From contig NZ_JAAOWU010000021.1 of the NCBI RefSeq assembly GCF_013778505.1, positions 29,870 to 93,869 of the forward strand: a stretch of 64,000 bases of DNA, read 5' to 3'. This document shows positions 26,279 through 36,008 of the stretch, one piece after another. The DNA comes from Pseudomonas sivasensis (GTDB lineage Bacteria; Pseudomonadota; Gammaproteobacteria; Pseudomonadales; Pseudomonadaceae). The first letter of the stretch is position 1, and every line of letters starts with the position of its first letter. The translations under genes were made by a program, and so were the position numbers. The notes below the pieces were generated by a model. That model saw only the letters and a list, made by a program, of their open reading frames with translations. It had not been told where the DNA came from and did no database searches.

Positions 26279-26791
26279 GTGTAAGCCCCTTGACCAGTTG
26301 GCGATCTATCAGTTAATTCCGTTAAAACTGCTTAGTTGTCTCCGGTTCTGAAAACCGGGCGTCAGTGACTGTCTGCCGAGTACGGGCAGGGTCTTGAACC
26401 TGATGCATGTAGTCTTGCTGATGAACTGCTACGCAATGGTTTCATAACGAAGACAAGCAGCGTTTGAGCTCCTTGTACCCATCCCTCCGGGGTGGGTCAG
26501 CTTCATCAATCTGCCTTGTGGGCAGTGCACATCCGGAAAAAACAGCTCGGCGGTCAGACGAGCTCTTTCAAAACGCTTGTTACCAACGCTCCCGATCCGG
26601 GAGACGTCTCGATAATGCAAGGACAAAAAGGTTACGTCAACGGTTATGTAGTGATTATTTTTATTCACTACATAAATCGTTGTGGGGACGGGGAAATGCG
26701 GGATAACGTGACTTGGGCGTCACTTTTTGGAGGTTTGGTTCGGTCTTCGAAGGCTTTAGTGGCGAGCATCCAGGGGTGAGCGTTCCACACT
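26279..26791. other. 513-bp region without a recognised gene
   Basis: Lower GC than the surroundings. Short frames exist on both strands (for example a 79-codon frame on minus at 26429-26668), but none matches anything I know. The one clear structure is a perfect inverted repeat at 26645-26674, listed separately. Confidence 0.5.
26645..26674. repeat. Perfect 10-bp inverted repeat with 10-bp AT-rich centre
   Basis: TATGTAGTGA, then TTATTTTTAT, then TCACTACATA. It could be an operator or an RNA hairpin. No G/C-rich terminator stem, and no known consensus fits. Confidence 0.7.
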
Positions 26792-27637
26792 TCAGATAAG
26801 CCGTTCCGCCAGCAAGGGCAGTAATACCTCGCACGATGCTTGGACCTTCATCTGCAACAACTCATCCCCACGGGTCTTGCCCAGGTTGATGGCGATCACC
26901 GGTTTGCCTTGCTCGACCATTGCCTTGCACAGACGAAATGCCGAATAGGCCATCAGCGACGATCCCACTACCAGCAACCCCTCGGCATGTTCCACCGCAG
27001 CCATCGCTGCGGCGGCCGTCGCCGTGGCGACGTTTTCACCGAAAAACACTACGTCCGGCTTCAGTCGTTGACCGTGGCAATAGGGGCATCGGGGAACTTG
27101 GAAGCGCTCTTCAAACGCAGGGTCGAGGAGGGTATCGCCATCCGGCGCTTGAACGGCATCAACGCCCGCCAGATAGGGGTTCTCGGCTTCCATCAACCGT
27201 TGGATGACGTTGCGATCACTGCGCTGCTGACAGTCAAGGCATAGCACCCTGTGCAGGCTGCCATGCAGTTCGATCACGTCGTGACTACCGGCTTGGTCAT
27301 GCAGCGTGTCGACGTTTTGCGTGATCAGCCCGCTGATGCGCTGGCGTTGCTGCAGCGTCGCCAGCGCCATGTGCGCTTTGTTCGGCGTGGCAATGCGTAC
27401 CCTTGGCCACCCCAACATCGCGCGTGCCCAGTAACGGCGACGAGCCTGTGGCGTGGCCAGGAATTCCTGGTACATCATCGGTGCCTTGCCTCGGCGCACG
27501 CCCTCGCTGTCGCGGTAATCGGGAATTCCCGACGACGTACTGATCCCTGCACCGGTCAGCACCAGAAAGCGCCGTTCGGCCATGGCCCGGTGCAGGATGT
27601 CGAGGTGGTCTTCCTGGTGTTCCTGGCTGTCGAGCAT
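26792..27637 (-). CDS. Sirtuin, class II NAD-dependent deacetylase
   Basis: 281 residues. NAD-binding GAGIS (LVLTGAGISTSSGIPDYR), catalytic ITQNVDTLHDQAG and ELHGSLHRV with the active-site His, and four zinc cysteines (CLDCQQ ... CPYCHG). The spacing and GIPDYRDxxG pattern fit class II (SIRT4-like) sirtuins. Removes acyl groups from lysine using NAD; targets unknown. Start ATG 27637, 10 bases after the CBS gene's stop, so the order CBS-protein then sirtuin on minus reads as a possible two-gene unit. Confidence 0.9.
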   Translation of the reverse strand: MLDSQEHQEDHLDILHRAMAERRFLVLTGAGISTSSGIPDYRDSEGVRRGKAPMMYQEFLATPQARRRYWARAMLGWPRVRIATPNKAHMALATLQQRQRISGLITQNVDTLHDQAGSHDVIELHGSLHRVLCLDCQQRSDRNVIQRLMEAENPYLAGVDAVQAPDGDTLLDPAFEERFQVPRCPYCHGQRLKPDVVFFGENVATATAAAAMAAVEHAEGLLVVGSSLMAYSAFRLCKAMVEQGKPVIAINLGKTRGDELLQMKVQASCEVLLPLLAERLI

Positions 27638-27646
27638 GGGGTCTCC

Positions 27647-28087
27647 CTATTCGCCGCGGATGTACTGCTCCAGCTGTTTAATCAGGTCTGCCTGGTCGGC
27701 AATGGCTTCCTTCACCAGATCGCCGATGGACAACAGGCCCAACAGCTGACCTTCTTCGACCACAGGTAGGTGGCGAAGGTGACTGTCGGTCATGATATTC
27801 ATGCACTCATCGACCTTTTTGTGAGGGCCGACGCATATCACCGGCGAACTCATAACTTCATCGACCCGCGTCGTTACCGACGATAGACCTTTGAGAATGA
27901 GCTTACGTGCGTAATCGCGCTCGCTGATGATCCCCACCACCACACCTTCCTTGACGACCGGCAAGGCCCCGACGTTTTTCTCCGACATCCGCACCAGCGC
28001 TTCAAACACGGTGTGGTCCCATTGGATGGTGTGGACGTCCTGGTTTTTAAGATCCTTGGCTTTGAGTACTTCTGCGACAGTTTTCAT
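27647..28087 (-). CDS. Two-CBS-domain protein
   Basis: 146 residues, essentially two CBS domains. First: VHTIQWDHTVFEALVRMSEKNVGALPVV ... GIISERDYARKLIL; second: MSSPVICVGPHKKVDECM ... HLRHLPVVEEGQLLGLLSIGDLVK. Such stand-alone pairs bind adenosine nucleotides and sense energy state. ATG 28087 has GGAG eight bases upstream; a GTG nine bases earlier is the alternative. Upstream of the sirtuin on the same strand. Confidence 0.9.
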   Translation of the reverse strand: MKTVAEVLKAKDLKNQDVHTIQWDHTVFEALVRMSEKNVGALPVVKEGVVVGIISERDYARKLILKGLSSVTTRVDEVMSSPVICVGPHKKVDECMNIMTDSHLRHLPVVEEGQLLGLLSIGDLVKEAIADQADLIKQLEQYIRGE

Positions 28088-28217
28088 GGCGGCCACTCCG
28101 GTGTTGTTATCAGGTAGTCAAGGTGCCCTAAAGAATCCTAGACGGCCTGCGCGGGAGCAAGGTCAAAAGCGGCGTTAAACCCGTCGAAAAACGTCATTCG
28201 CCGGATTTTTTTGCGGT

Positions 28218-30167
28218 TTACCCCGCAGTTGTCGGCTTTTTGGCGCGCTTTGGTCCGGTAGCGGTCTTGCGGGGGGCGCTCTTGCGTTTCTTTTTCCACG
28301 GGGCTGTGCCTCGACCTGCGGGGCTCGCCGGACCAGTGATGGTCATGCGCATACCATTGCATCGCGCCACTTGTTTGCTCATCCAGGCCGCCTGCTTGGC
28401 GACGAACTCTTCCAGGCTCATTTCGCCGCTTTGCACCATGTCCAGCGCTTGTTCCCAGATTGCGGTGGTGCCGGGGTCGGCGATGGCGCGGGGCACTGCG
28501 TCGATCAGGCTGAACGCCGCCGGGGTAGCCGACAGCGCCTTGCCGTTCTTCACCAGGTAACCTCGATCAAGCAAACCCTGGATAATCCCGGCGCGGGTCG
28601 CTTCAGTGCCGATACCAGTGGTGTCCTTGAGTTTTTGCTTGAGGAGCGGGTCTTCCACCAGTTTGGCGACGTTTTTCATTGCCTTGATCAGGTCGCCTTC
28701 GGTAAAGGGTTTGGGCGGCTGAGTCCACAAATCCTTGAGGTTGACCTTGTCCACTGCGTAGTCCTGGCCCTGTGTCAGCGTCGGTAAGGCCTGTGGCGCA
28801 GGTGTCTCACGGCCTCTGGTCGGCGCCAACGCTTCGGGCAGGGCGCGCTTCCAGCCAGGCTCTATCACGACTTTGCCGACCGCGCGCAATGCAAAACCTG
28901 CGCAGTCGAAATCCGCCTGGGTGCGATCGTATTCGTGGTTGGGCAGGAACTGCGCCAGGTAGCGCGCACGAATCAGCGTGTACACCGCGCGATGTTTACC
29001 GGTGAGTTGCCCGACGTCCTTGCCAGCGCCCGTGGGGATGATGCCGTGGTGAGCGCTGACCTTGGCGTCGTTCCAGGCCCGCGAGCGGCGTTGGGGGTCG
29101 ATATGGGGCATCAGCTCGTTGACTGCCGTATCGGCACGGCCCAGTGCGGCGAGAATCTTTGGTGCGTCGCTGTGTTGGCTCAGCGGCAGGTAGCCGCAAT
29201 CACTGCGCGGGTAGGTGATGACTTTGTGGGTTTCGTAGAGGGATTGGGCGATGTCCAGGGTTTCCTGGGCGCCGAGGCCGAGCTTCTTGGAGCAGATCTC
29301 CTGCAAGGTGCCCAGGTCGAAGGGCAGGGGCGCCACTTCGCGCATGCGTTCGGTTCGCAGTTTTACCAGGCGTGCGCTGGAGGCGCGGGTCATGGCATCG
29401 GCGGCTTCTCGGGCAAGTTGCGGGTTCAGGCAGCGGCCTTGGTCGTCGCAGGCATCTTCGGCAGCCCGCCATTGGGCGGTGAAGGTCATGCGTTCGTGGC
29501 GCAGGTCCACATCGATGGCCCAATAAGCCACGGGGACGAAATCGGCGATGCTGCGATCGCGGTCCACCACCAGACGCAAAGTCGGGGTTTGCACCCGACC
29601 CACCGGCAGCACACCTTGATAACCGGACTGACGCCCAAGGAGCGTAAACAGGCGACTCATGTTCATACCGATCAGCCAGTCGGCGCGGGAGCGGCCCAGG
29701 GCCGAGTGATACAGGCTGAACGTCTCTGCACCCGGCTTGAGCGCCGCCAGGGCTTTGCGAATGGAGGCGTCATCCAGTGCCGACAGCCACAAACGCTGGA
29801 TCGGCCCGCGATAACGACAGTGTTCCACCAGCTCCCGGGCGATCATCTCGCCCTCGCGGTCGGCGTCGGTGGCAATCACCAACTCCTGCGCTTCCCCCAG
29901 CAGGCGCTTGACCGCCTTGAACTGGCTGGCGGTCTTGGGCTTGACCAGCATTTTCCATTTTTCCGGGACGATTGGCAGGTCGGCCAGTACCCAGCGCTTG
30001 TACTTGGCGTCATAGGCATCGGGCGGAGCGGTTTCCAGCAGATGGCCGATGCACCAGGTGACGGTAACCCCATTGCCCAGCCAGCAGCCGTCGCCCCGGC
30101 GACTGGCGCCGAGCACGGCCGCGATGTCCTTGGCCTGGGAGGGTTTTTCACAGAGGTACAGCCGCAT
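28218..30167 (-). CDS. topB: DNA topoisomerase III
   Basis: 649 residues. Type IA topoisomerase that decatenates DNA and relaxes negative supercoils. TOPRIM domain at the N-terminus (LYLCEKPSQAKDIA, ATDADREGEMIA), active-site Tyr319 in HKVITYPRSDCGYL, and KLKDTTGIGTEATRAGIIQGL. The C-terminal tail from about residue 620 is lysine/arginine-rich (WKKKRKSAPRKTATGPKRAK), probably for nonspecific DNA binding, and lacks zinc fingers. Monocistronic; start ATG 30167. Confidence 0.95.
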   Translation of the reverse strand: MRLYLCEKPSQAKDIAAVLGASRRGDGCWLGNGVTVTWCIGHLLETAPPDAYDAKYKRWVLADLPIVPEKWKMLVKPKTASQFKAVKRLLGEAQELVIATDADREGEMIARELVEHCRYRGPIQRLWLSALDDASIRKALAALKPGAETFSLYHSALGRSRADWLIGMNMSRLFTLLGRQSGYQGVLPVGRVQTPTLRLVVDRDRSIADFVPVAYWAIDVDLRHERMTFTAQWRAAEDACDDQGRCLNPQLAREAADAMTRASSARLVKLRTERMREVAPLPFDLGTLQEICSKKLGLGAQETLDIAQSLYETHKVITYPRSDCGYLPLSQHSDAPKILAALGRADTAVNELMPHIDPQRRSRAWNDAKVSAHHGIIPTGAGKDVGQLTGKHRAVYTLIRARYLAQFLPNHEYDRTQADFDCAGFALRAVGKVVIEPGWKRALPEALAPTRGRETPAPQALPTLTQGQDYAVDKVNLKDLWTQPPKPFTEGDLIKAMKNVAKLVEDPLLKQKLKDTTGIGTEATRAGIIQGLLDRGYLVKNGKALSATPAAFSLIDAVPRAIADPGTTAIWEQALDMVQSGEMSLEEFVAKQAAWMSKQVARCNGMRMTITGPASPAGRGTAPWKKKRKSAPRKTATGPKRAKKPTTAG

Positions 30168-30282
30168 GGTCAGCCCATTCGTTACACAGATGAATGGGGA
30201 GCAGAATGGGCAAAAGAAGGGATTTGATCAACCTTTATCTGGATGGATATACAGCAAATTATGTGAGCACTGCGAAGCCAAT

Positions 30283-30371
30283 GTGCGAGGGGGGTTGCTC
30301 CCGATTGTGGTCTATCAGTCACTGCAACGGTGACGGAACCACTGCTATCGGGAGCAAGTCCCCCTCCCACA
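30283..30371. repeat. REPIN
   Basis: GTGCGAGGGGGGTTGCTCCC at the left and GGGAGCAAGTCCCCCTCCCAC at the right are inverted copies around about 50 bases. It sits between topB's upstream region and the 3' end of the transporter gene. Confidence 0.82.
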
Positions 30372-30394
30372 GGGGACTGTCGCCGTTCTGTAGA

Positions 30395-32017
30395 TCAGTT
30401 GTTATCGATATCCACATGCCGCGTTTCTTTGAGGAAGAACAGCCCGACAATCAGGCTCACCCCGGTAATCACCACCGGGTACCACAAGCCGTAGAAAATA
30501 TCCCCTGTGTACACCACCAGCGCAAACGACACGGTCGGCAGGAACCCGCCAAACCAGCCGTTACCGATGTGGTATGGCAGTGACATCGAGGTGTAGCGGA
30601 TACGCGTCGGGAACAGTTCCACCATCAGGGCCGCCAGCGGGCCGTAGCACATGGCCGCGATCAGGATCAGCGCAACGATCAGTACCACCACCATGACTTT
30701 GTTGACCTGAGCCACATCCGCCGAAGTCGGGTAACCGGCCAGGGTCACGGCGCCACGCAGGGCTTTTTCGTCAAAACCGTCGATACGCACGTCGCCCACG
30801 CTCACCTGCACCGGGCTGCCGGCGGGGGCGGCGGCGCTGCTGTAGGGCAGGCCTTGCTTGACCAGGAAGGTCTTGACCTTGTCGCACGGGCTGTCAAATT
30901 TTGCCTTGCCCACGGGGTCGAACTGGAAGGTACAGGTGGCTGGGTCGGCCAGTACGGTGATCGGGGCCTGGGTGCTGGCCTGGTCCATCGCCGGGTTGGT
31001 GTAGTGCGCCAGGCTCTTGAAGATCGGGAAGTACAGCAAGGTAGCCAGCAGCAGGCCGAGCATCAGCACCGGCTTGCGCCCGACTTTGTCCGACAGCCAG
31101 CCAAAGAAGATAAAGAACGGCGCGCCGATCACCACGCTGATGATCAGCAGCATGTTGGCCAATGCAGGGTCCATCTTCAGGAATTGGGTGAGGAAGAACA
31201 GCACGTAAAACTGCGCCGCGTAGAAGGTCACCGCTTGCCCGCCGTTAATGCTGAACAGCGCAATCAGCACGACCTTGAGGTTTTCCCATTTGCCGAAGGA
31301 CTCGCGGATCGGCGCCTTGCTGGCCTTGCCTTCCTCTTTCATCTTCAGGAAGGCCGGCGACTCGTGCAGGCTCATGCGGATCCAGGTGGAAATGCCCAGC
31401 AGTACGATGGAAAACAGGAACGGAATGCGCCAGCCCCACACTTCGAACTGGTCGCCGGTGAAGTAGCGGCAGGCCAGCACCACCAGCAGCGACAGCAGCA
31501 GGCCGAGGGTAGCGGTGGACTGAATCCAACTGGTATGGAAGCCACGTTTGCCGGCGGGTGCATGCTCGGCCACATAGGTCGCCGCGCCGCCGTATTCACC
31601 GCCCAACGCCAGGCCTTGCAGCATGCGCAGCACGATGAGAATGATCGGCGCCGCAATGCCGATGCTGGCGTAGGTCGGCAGCAAACCGACGCAGAAGGTG
31701 GCGACACCCATCAGGATGATAGTCACCAGGAACGTGTACTTGCGCCCAATCATATCGCCCAGACGGCCGAACACCAGCGCGCCGAACGGGCGCACCACAA
31801 AGCCGGCTGCAAAGGCCATCAAGGCAAAGATAAATGCCGTGGTGTCGTTGACCCCGGCAAAGAACTGCTTGCTGATCACGGCCGCCAGCGCGCCGTAGAG
31901 GAAAAAGTCATACCACTCGAACACCGTCCCAAGGGACGAGGCGAAGATGACCTTTTTGGAGTCGTTGCTGGCGCTCGCGTCTCTCGTCGAGCCCAGGGTT
32001 TGAGCGTGTTCTGACAT
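30395..32017 (-). CDS. MFS transporter, metabolite:H+ symporter (MHS) family
   Basis: 540 residues. ASSLGTVFEWYDFFLYGALAAVI and GRLGDMIGRKYTFL are hallmarks of the MHS group (ShiA/KgtP/ProP-like). Between membrane segments 8 and 9 it carries an insertion of about 100 residues (roughly 325-430, AHYTNPAMDQASTQAPI ... DEKALRGAVTLAGYP) with two cysteines that could be disulfide-bonded in the periplasm. Start ATG 32017 with GAGGG upstream; the frame extends further upstream but would overlap the GMC gene. 65 bases behind the GMC oxidoreductase, so likely its substrate importer. Confidence 0.87.
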   Translation of the reverse strand: MSEHAQTLGSTRDASASNDSKKVIFASSLGTVFEWYDFFLYGALAAVISKQFFAGVNDTTAFIFALMAFAAGFVVRPFGALVFGRLGDMIGRKYTFLVTIILMGVATFCVGLLPTYASIGIAAPIILIVLRMLQGLALGGEYGGAATYVAEHAPAGKRGFHTSWIQSTATLGLLLSLLVVLACRYFTGDQFEVWGWRIPFLFSIVLLGISTWIRMSLHESPAFLKMKEEGKASKAPIRESFGKWENLKVVLIALFSINGGQAVTFYAAQFYVLFFLTQFLKMDPALANMLLIISVVIGAPFFIFFGWLSDKVGRKPVLMLGLLLATLLYFPIFKSLAHYTNPAMDQASTQAPITVLADPATCTFQFDPVGKAKFDSPCDKVKTFLVKQGLPYSSAAAPAGSPVQVSVGDVRIDGFDEKALRGAVTLAGYPTSADVAQVNKVMVVVLIVALILIAAMCYGPLAALMVELFPTRIRYTSMSLPYHIGNGWFGGFLPTVSFALVVYTGDIFYGLWYPVVITGVSLIVGLFFLKETRHVDIDNN

Positions 32018-32082
32018 CGGGTAGCCCTCACAGTGATTATTTATTGTTGTTCCACTGTCGGCGCCAGGTTTGGCGCCGCTAT

Positions 32083-33729
32083 TCAGATTGCATGAACCAG
32101 TTCTTTCTCCGGGGCGAGACTCCTTGTGTTCGGCGAAAGGATCAGCTGCGCGGCCTTTTCCGCGATCATCAGCGTCGGTGAACAGGTATTGCCGGACGTA
32201 ATGCGCGGCATGATCGAGGCATCGGCGATGCGCAGGCCGGGCACGCCATGCACCCGCAGTTGCGCATCGACCACGGCGTCTTTGTCGCTGCCCATGCGGC
32301 AAGTGCCCACCGGGTGGAAAATCGTGGTGCCGATACGGGCGGCGGCTTCGTGCAGTTCCTCTTCGGTTTGCAGCGAGTCACCGGGCAGATACTCCACCGG
32401 CTTGAACTGGCTCAGGGCGGGGGCAGCGACGATGCGTCGGGTCAGGCGAATCGCGTCGGCGGCCACGCGCAAGTCTTGCGGATGGCTGAGGTAGTTGGGT
32501 TGTATCAGCGGCGCATCCGCCGGGTTGGCCGAGCGGATATCAATACGGCCACGGCTTTGCGGGCGCAGATCACACACCGAGGCGGTGAATGCCGGGAACG
32601 CGTGCAGCGGCTCGCCGAAGCGCTCCAGGGATAGCGGCTGCACGTGGTATTCGAGGTTGGCCGAGGTTTGTTCCGGGCCGGAGCGGGCAAACGCGCCGAG
32701 CTGACTGGGCGCCATTGACAGCGGGCCGCTGCGGTCGTACAGGTAGCGCAGTCCCATGCCCATTTTGCCCCACACGGTGCCGGCGATCTGGTTCAGGGTG
32801 CGGGCTTTTTCCAGCTTGTAGATCAGCCGCAGTTGCAGGTGATCCTGCAAGTTGCCGCCAACGCCAGGCAGTTCATGCAGCACATCAATGCCCAGAGGCT
32901 TGAGTACGCTGGATGGGCCGATGCCTGAACGTTGCAGAATGCCTGGCGAGCCCACGGAACCGGCGCACAGCACGATCTCCTTGCACGCTTTCCAACTCAT
33001 CTGCTGACCGTTTTGACGCCCGACCACCGCTGAGGCGCGACCGTTTTCCAGGACCACGCGGTCGACTTCGACTTCTGTCAGCACGGTGAGGTTGGGACGT
33101 TGGCGGATAGGCTTGAGAAACGCCTTGGCCGCGTTCCAGCGCACGCCGGCTTTCTGGTTGACCTGGAAGTAACCGCAGCCTTCGTTATCGCCCTGGTTGA
33201 AGTCATTGATAGCGGCGATGCCGCTTTGCGCTGCCGCCTCACGAAATGCATCCAGGATCGGCCACGACAGGCGCTGCTGCTCGACCCGCCATTCACCGCC
33301 GTCGCTGTGGAATTCCGAGCCACCGGCAAAGTGGTTTTCGCTCTGCTTGAACAGTGGCAGCACATCTTTCCAGGCCCAGCCCGGGTTACCTTGCGCCGCC
33401 CAGCCGTCGTAATCCTGGGCCTGGCCGCGCATGTAGATCATGCCGTTGATGGACGAGCAGCCGCCCAGCACCTTGCCGCGCGGGTAACTCAGGGCACGGC
33501 CTTGCAGGCCTTCCTGGGCTTCGGTCTTGAAGCACCAGTCGGTGCGTGGGTTGCCGATGCAGAAGAGGTAGCCGACGGGGATGTGGATCCAGGGGTAATT
33601 GTCGCGGCCACCGGCTTCGAGCAGGAGCACGCGGTGGGCAGGGTTGGCGGACAGTCGATTGGCCAGCAGGCAGCCTGCGGGGCCGGCACCTACTACCACG
33701 TAATCGTATTGTGCAGCTGCAATGGGCAT
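32083..33729 (-). CDS. GMC family FAD-dependent oxidoreductase (choline-dehydrogenase-like)
   Basis: 548 residues. FAD-binding DYVVVGAGPAGCLLANRLS at the N-terminus, GMC signature 1 in YPRGKVLGGCSSINGMIYMRG, signature 2 in CAGSVGSPGILQRSGIG, and catalytic His in TTIFHPVGTCRMGSD with the C-terminal SGNTCSPTLMIAEKAA. Oxidises an alcohol group. Although BetA-like, the absence of betB/betI and pairing with an MHS transporter argue against a glycine-betaine role; related enzymes act on polyethylene glycol, 4-pyridoxate-type or aromatic alcohols. The divergent LysR gene at 33859 likely regulates it. Confidence 0.88.
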   Translation of the reverse strand: MPIAAAQYDYVVVGAGPAGCLLANRLSANPAHRVLLLEAGGRDNYPWIHIPVGYLFCIGNPRTDWCFKTEAQEGLQGRALSYPRGKVLGGCSSINGMIYMRGQAQDYDGWAAQGNPGWAWKDVLPLFKQSENHFAGGSEFHSDGGEWRVEQQRLSWPILDAFREAAAQSGIAAINDFNQGDNEGCGYFQVNQKAGVRWNAAKAFLKPIRQRPNLTVLTEVEVDRVVLENGRASAVVGRQNGQQMSWKACKEIVLCAGSVGSPGILQRSGIGPSSVLKPLGIDVLHELPGVGGNLQDHLQLRLIYKLEKARTLNQIAGTVWGKMGMGLRYLYDRSGPLSMAPSQLGAFARSGPEQTSANLEYHVQPLSLERFGEPLHAFPAFTASVCDLRPQSRGRIDIRSANPADAPLIQPNYLSHPQDLRVAADAIRLTRRIVAAPALSQFKPVEYLPGDSLQTEEELHEAAARIGTTIFHPVGTCRMGSDKDAVVDAQLRVHGVPGLRIADASIMPRITSGNTCSPTLMIAEKAAQLILSPNTRSLAPEKELVHAI

Positions 33730-33858
33730 CTGAGGCCTCGCTTGTTTTTCTTATTGGTTCCATCCTAGTTGTTAGTTTTCGTCTTAAAAATGTTAGTTTT
33801 TACCCAGCTGCTGTGCGTTTTTAAACAGCGTTGCCCTGGCTGATTGAATGGAGGCGAT

Positions 33859-34752
33859 ATGTTCGACTGGAACGACCTACGGTTCTTTCTTGAGCTCCAA
33901 CGCAGTGGTCGTCTGCTTACTGCCGCGCAGCGCCTGAAAACCACCCACGCCACCGTGGCCAGGCATATCGAGGCCATCGAAAAAAGCCTCGGCACCGCGC
34001 TGTTCGTGCAGCACGCCCAGGGCTACGAACTGACGCCTTCCGGCGAGGCCCTGCTCAAACACGCTGAAGCCATGGAAAACGTTGCGCTGCTGGCCGAAGA
34101 CGAACTCACGCATTCCGCCGCGCCGCTGGGCAAGATCCGCCTCGGCGTGGCTGAAGGCCTGGGCGTGATGTTTCTCGCCAGTCGCATGGGCGGGCTGTTT
34201 GAACGTTATCCGGGATTGGAAGTGGAACTGGTGGCGGTGCCGCGCTTTGTCAGCATCCTCAATCGCGAAGCGGAAATCAGCATCCACCTCGAACGCCCCA
34301 GCGTCGACCAACTGGTCACCCGCAAACTCACCGATTACCGCCTGGCCCTTTACGCCAGCCGCGCTTACCTGGACCGCAACCCTGCCATCGAAAAACGCGA
34401 AGACCTCGCTGCCCATTCCTGGATCGATTACGTCGACGACCTGTTGTTCAGCCAGGAGCTGAAATTCCTCAGCAGCTTCTGCCGTAACCCCAAAGTGGTG
34501 TTTCACAGCACCAGCGTGATCGCACAACACCAGGCTGCGCGCTCCGGATTGGGCATTGCGGTGTTGCCGTGCTTCATGGCTGCCGGCGATCCGGAGTTGG
34601 TGGCGTTGCTGCCGGGGGAGGGGATCCAGCGCAGCTACTGGATCAGCTCGCGCAGGGAACTGCACAAGTCGGTGCGGCTGCGGGTGTTGTGGGATTACGT
34701 GGTGGAGTTGTGCGCGCGGGAGCAGCCACTGTTGCTCGGCGAGTCGACCTGA
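33859..34752 (+). CDS. LysR-family regulator of the GMC/MHS operon
   Basis: 297 residues starting MFDWNDLRFFLELQRSGRLL after a GGAGG ribosome site (ATG 33859; an earlier ATG at 33844 is less well placed). HTH region RLKTTHATVARHIEAIEKSLG; effector domain from about residue 90 with GIRLGVAEGLG-like start and SGLGIAVLPCFMA. Divergent from the GMC gene with a 129-bp shared upstream region. Its type (short, opening MFDWNDLR) resembles regulators of local oxidoreductase genes. Confidence 0.88.
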   Translation: MFDWNDLRFFLELQRSGRLLTAAQRLKTTHATVARHIEAIEKSLGTALFVQHAQGYELTPSGEALLKHAEAMENVALLAEDELTHSAAPLGKIRLGVAEGLGVMFLASRMGGLFERYPGLEVELVAVPRFVSILNREAEISIHLERPSVDQLVTRKLTDYRLALYASRAYLDRNPAIEKREDLAAHSWIDYVDDLLFSQELKFLSSFCRNPKVVFHSTSVIAQHQAARSGLGIAVLPCFMAAGDPELVALLPGEGIQRSYWISSRRELHKSVRLRVLWDYVVELCAREQPLLLGEST

Positions 34753-34770
34753 AGAAACCGAAGCAAAACT

Positions 34771-34859
34771 GTGGGAGTGGGCTTGCTCTCGGTAGCGGTG
34801 GGCCGGTCGCCAGATGGGCTGGCTGACACACCGCTATCGGGGGCAAGCCCCTTCCCACA
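34771..34859. repeat. REPIN
   Basis: GTGGGAGTGGGCTTGCTCTC with GGTAGCGGTG at the left, and ACACCGCTATC with GGGGGCAAGCCCCTTCCCAC at the right, in inverted order, in the gap between convergent genes. Confidence 0.83.
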
Positions 34860-34888
34860 TTGATCGGCGGTGTTGGCTAAACATCGGG

Positions 34889-35986
34889 TTAATCGCGCAA
34901 TTCGAATTCAGCGCTGCCGAGCCTTTCTCCATTCACCATGACATGCACCCTATGCCGACCGGGATAGTGCTTGCGTGTAGTCAGTTCACGAATATGTTGC
35001 TCGCGGCGCAGGCTGTGTCGTTCTCCCGCGCCCAGCGTAAACGCCTTGAGCTTGAACACCTTGCTCGCGCTATGCCCGGCGCTTTTTACATAGTCGATGG
35101 CGTAATCCACCACCAGTTTTTGCGCACTGGCCGCGGTGGATTCCAGGCTGAACGACAGGTTAATCCGCTCGCCCAGATTGATCACCGCCGGCGTCACGCT
35201 CAAGTTATGGAGCGTCACCTCGGCCCTGGCGCCGGCGCCCATGATGGTCAGCGCACGGGTGTTGCCCTGTTTGATCAGGCTGCGCAGCGCATGACGTGCA
35301 ATCCAGGCAGTGTGCGGGTTATCCAGGTTCCAGCCTTCGATCAGGCTGAGCACCCATTCCGGATGGTCCTTGGTGATGTCGTTGAGGTGATTGGCCACGG
35401 ACTTGCGCACGTAGAGGCTCGGATCGGCCTTTAGGTTGTCGAGGATCGAGGCGCATAACGCTGGGTTGGCCTGCACTTCGGTCAGGCGAAACGACCATGG
35501 CAAACGGGGCCGCGAGCCTTCGCTGGCCAGGCGGCGTACGTGGTCGTTGTCATCCAGGGACCACGCCTGCATCACTGCCAGGGAGCGTTCGAAGTCGTGC
35601 AGCAAGAAGTGTCTTATCGCGAACTCGGCCGAGCCAAAGGTGGTGAAGTACTTGAGCGCCGCCATGGAGCGCTCGAAGTCAGCCAGGCCGTAACTTGCCA
35701 CGTAGTGCGGTAGAAACAGGCTGACAAATCCACTGTTCAGGCGTGGCGCCAGGGCGTAAAGCAGCTTGAGGCTTTTGGGGTAATCCAGGGGGATCACCGT
35801 GTGCAGGCTTTCGCTGACCCGTGCCATGCGCTGCATCACCGACAACTCGTCCAGCCCGGCGGTGGCGTGTTTGAGGAAACCTTTGGCGTCGAACGCGGGA
35901 TACACCGCCGTCATTTCAGTGGCGATGTGTTGCAGGCGTTCGACGTTGAAGATTTCCTTGAGGGCCGGGGCGCTTTGGTCGGTCAT
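34889..35986 (-). CDS. alkC: AlkC-type DNA glycosylase
   Basis: 365 residues. Removes alkylated bases (3-methyladenine, 3-methylcytosine) without base flipping; a P. fluorescens AlkC is the structurally studied member of this family. HEAT-like helical repeats fill about residues 1-260 (RHFLLHDFERSLAVMQAW, PWSFRLTEVQANPALCASIL, SLYVRKSVANHLNDITKDHP). An Ig-like beta domain follows (about 275-365: LHNLSVTPAVINLGERINLS ... HYPGRHRVHVMVNGERLG). Start taken as MTDQSAP; an ATG at 35998 adds four residues. It follows the puuA-like gene by about 20 bases on the same strand. Confidence 0.88.
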   Translation of the reverse strand: MTDQSAPALKEIFNVERLQHIATEMTAVYPAFDAKGFLKHATAGLDELSVMQRMARVSESLHTVIPLDYPKSLKLLYALAPRLNSGFVSLFLPHYVASYGLADFERSMAALKYFTTFGSAEFAIRHFLLHDFERSLAVMQAWSLDDNDHVRRLASEGSRPRLPWSFRLTEVQANPALCASILDNLKADPSLYVRKSVANHLNDITKDHPEWVLSLIEGWNLDNPHTAWIARHALRSLIKQGNTRALTIMGAGARAEVTLHNLSVTPAVINLGERINLSFSLESTAASAQKLVVDYAIDYVKSAGHSASKVFKLKAFTLGAGERHSLRREQHIRELTTRKHYPGRHRVHVMVNGERLGSAEFELRD

Positions 35987-36008
35987 CGGTGATTCCATGG
36001 CGGTTGAG

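Noticed and set aside
26645..26674. LexA box
   Set aside because: It lacks the CTGT-N8-ACAG pattern.
30854..32014. Long open frame antisense to the MHS transporter
   Set aside because: Low-complexity His/Gln/Arg composition typical of an antisense frame; the sense gene is certain.
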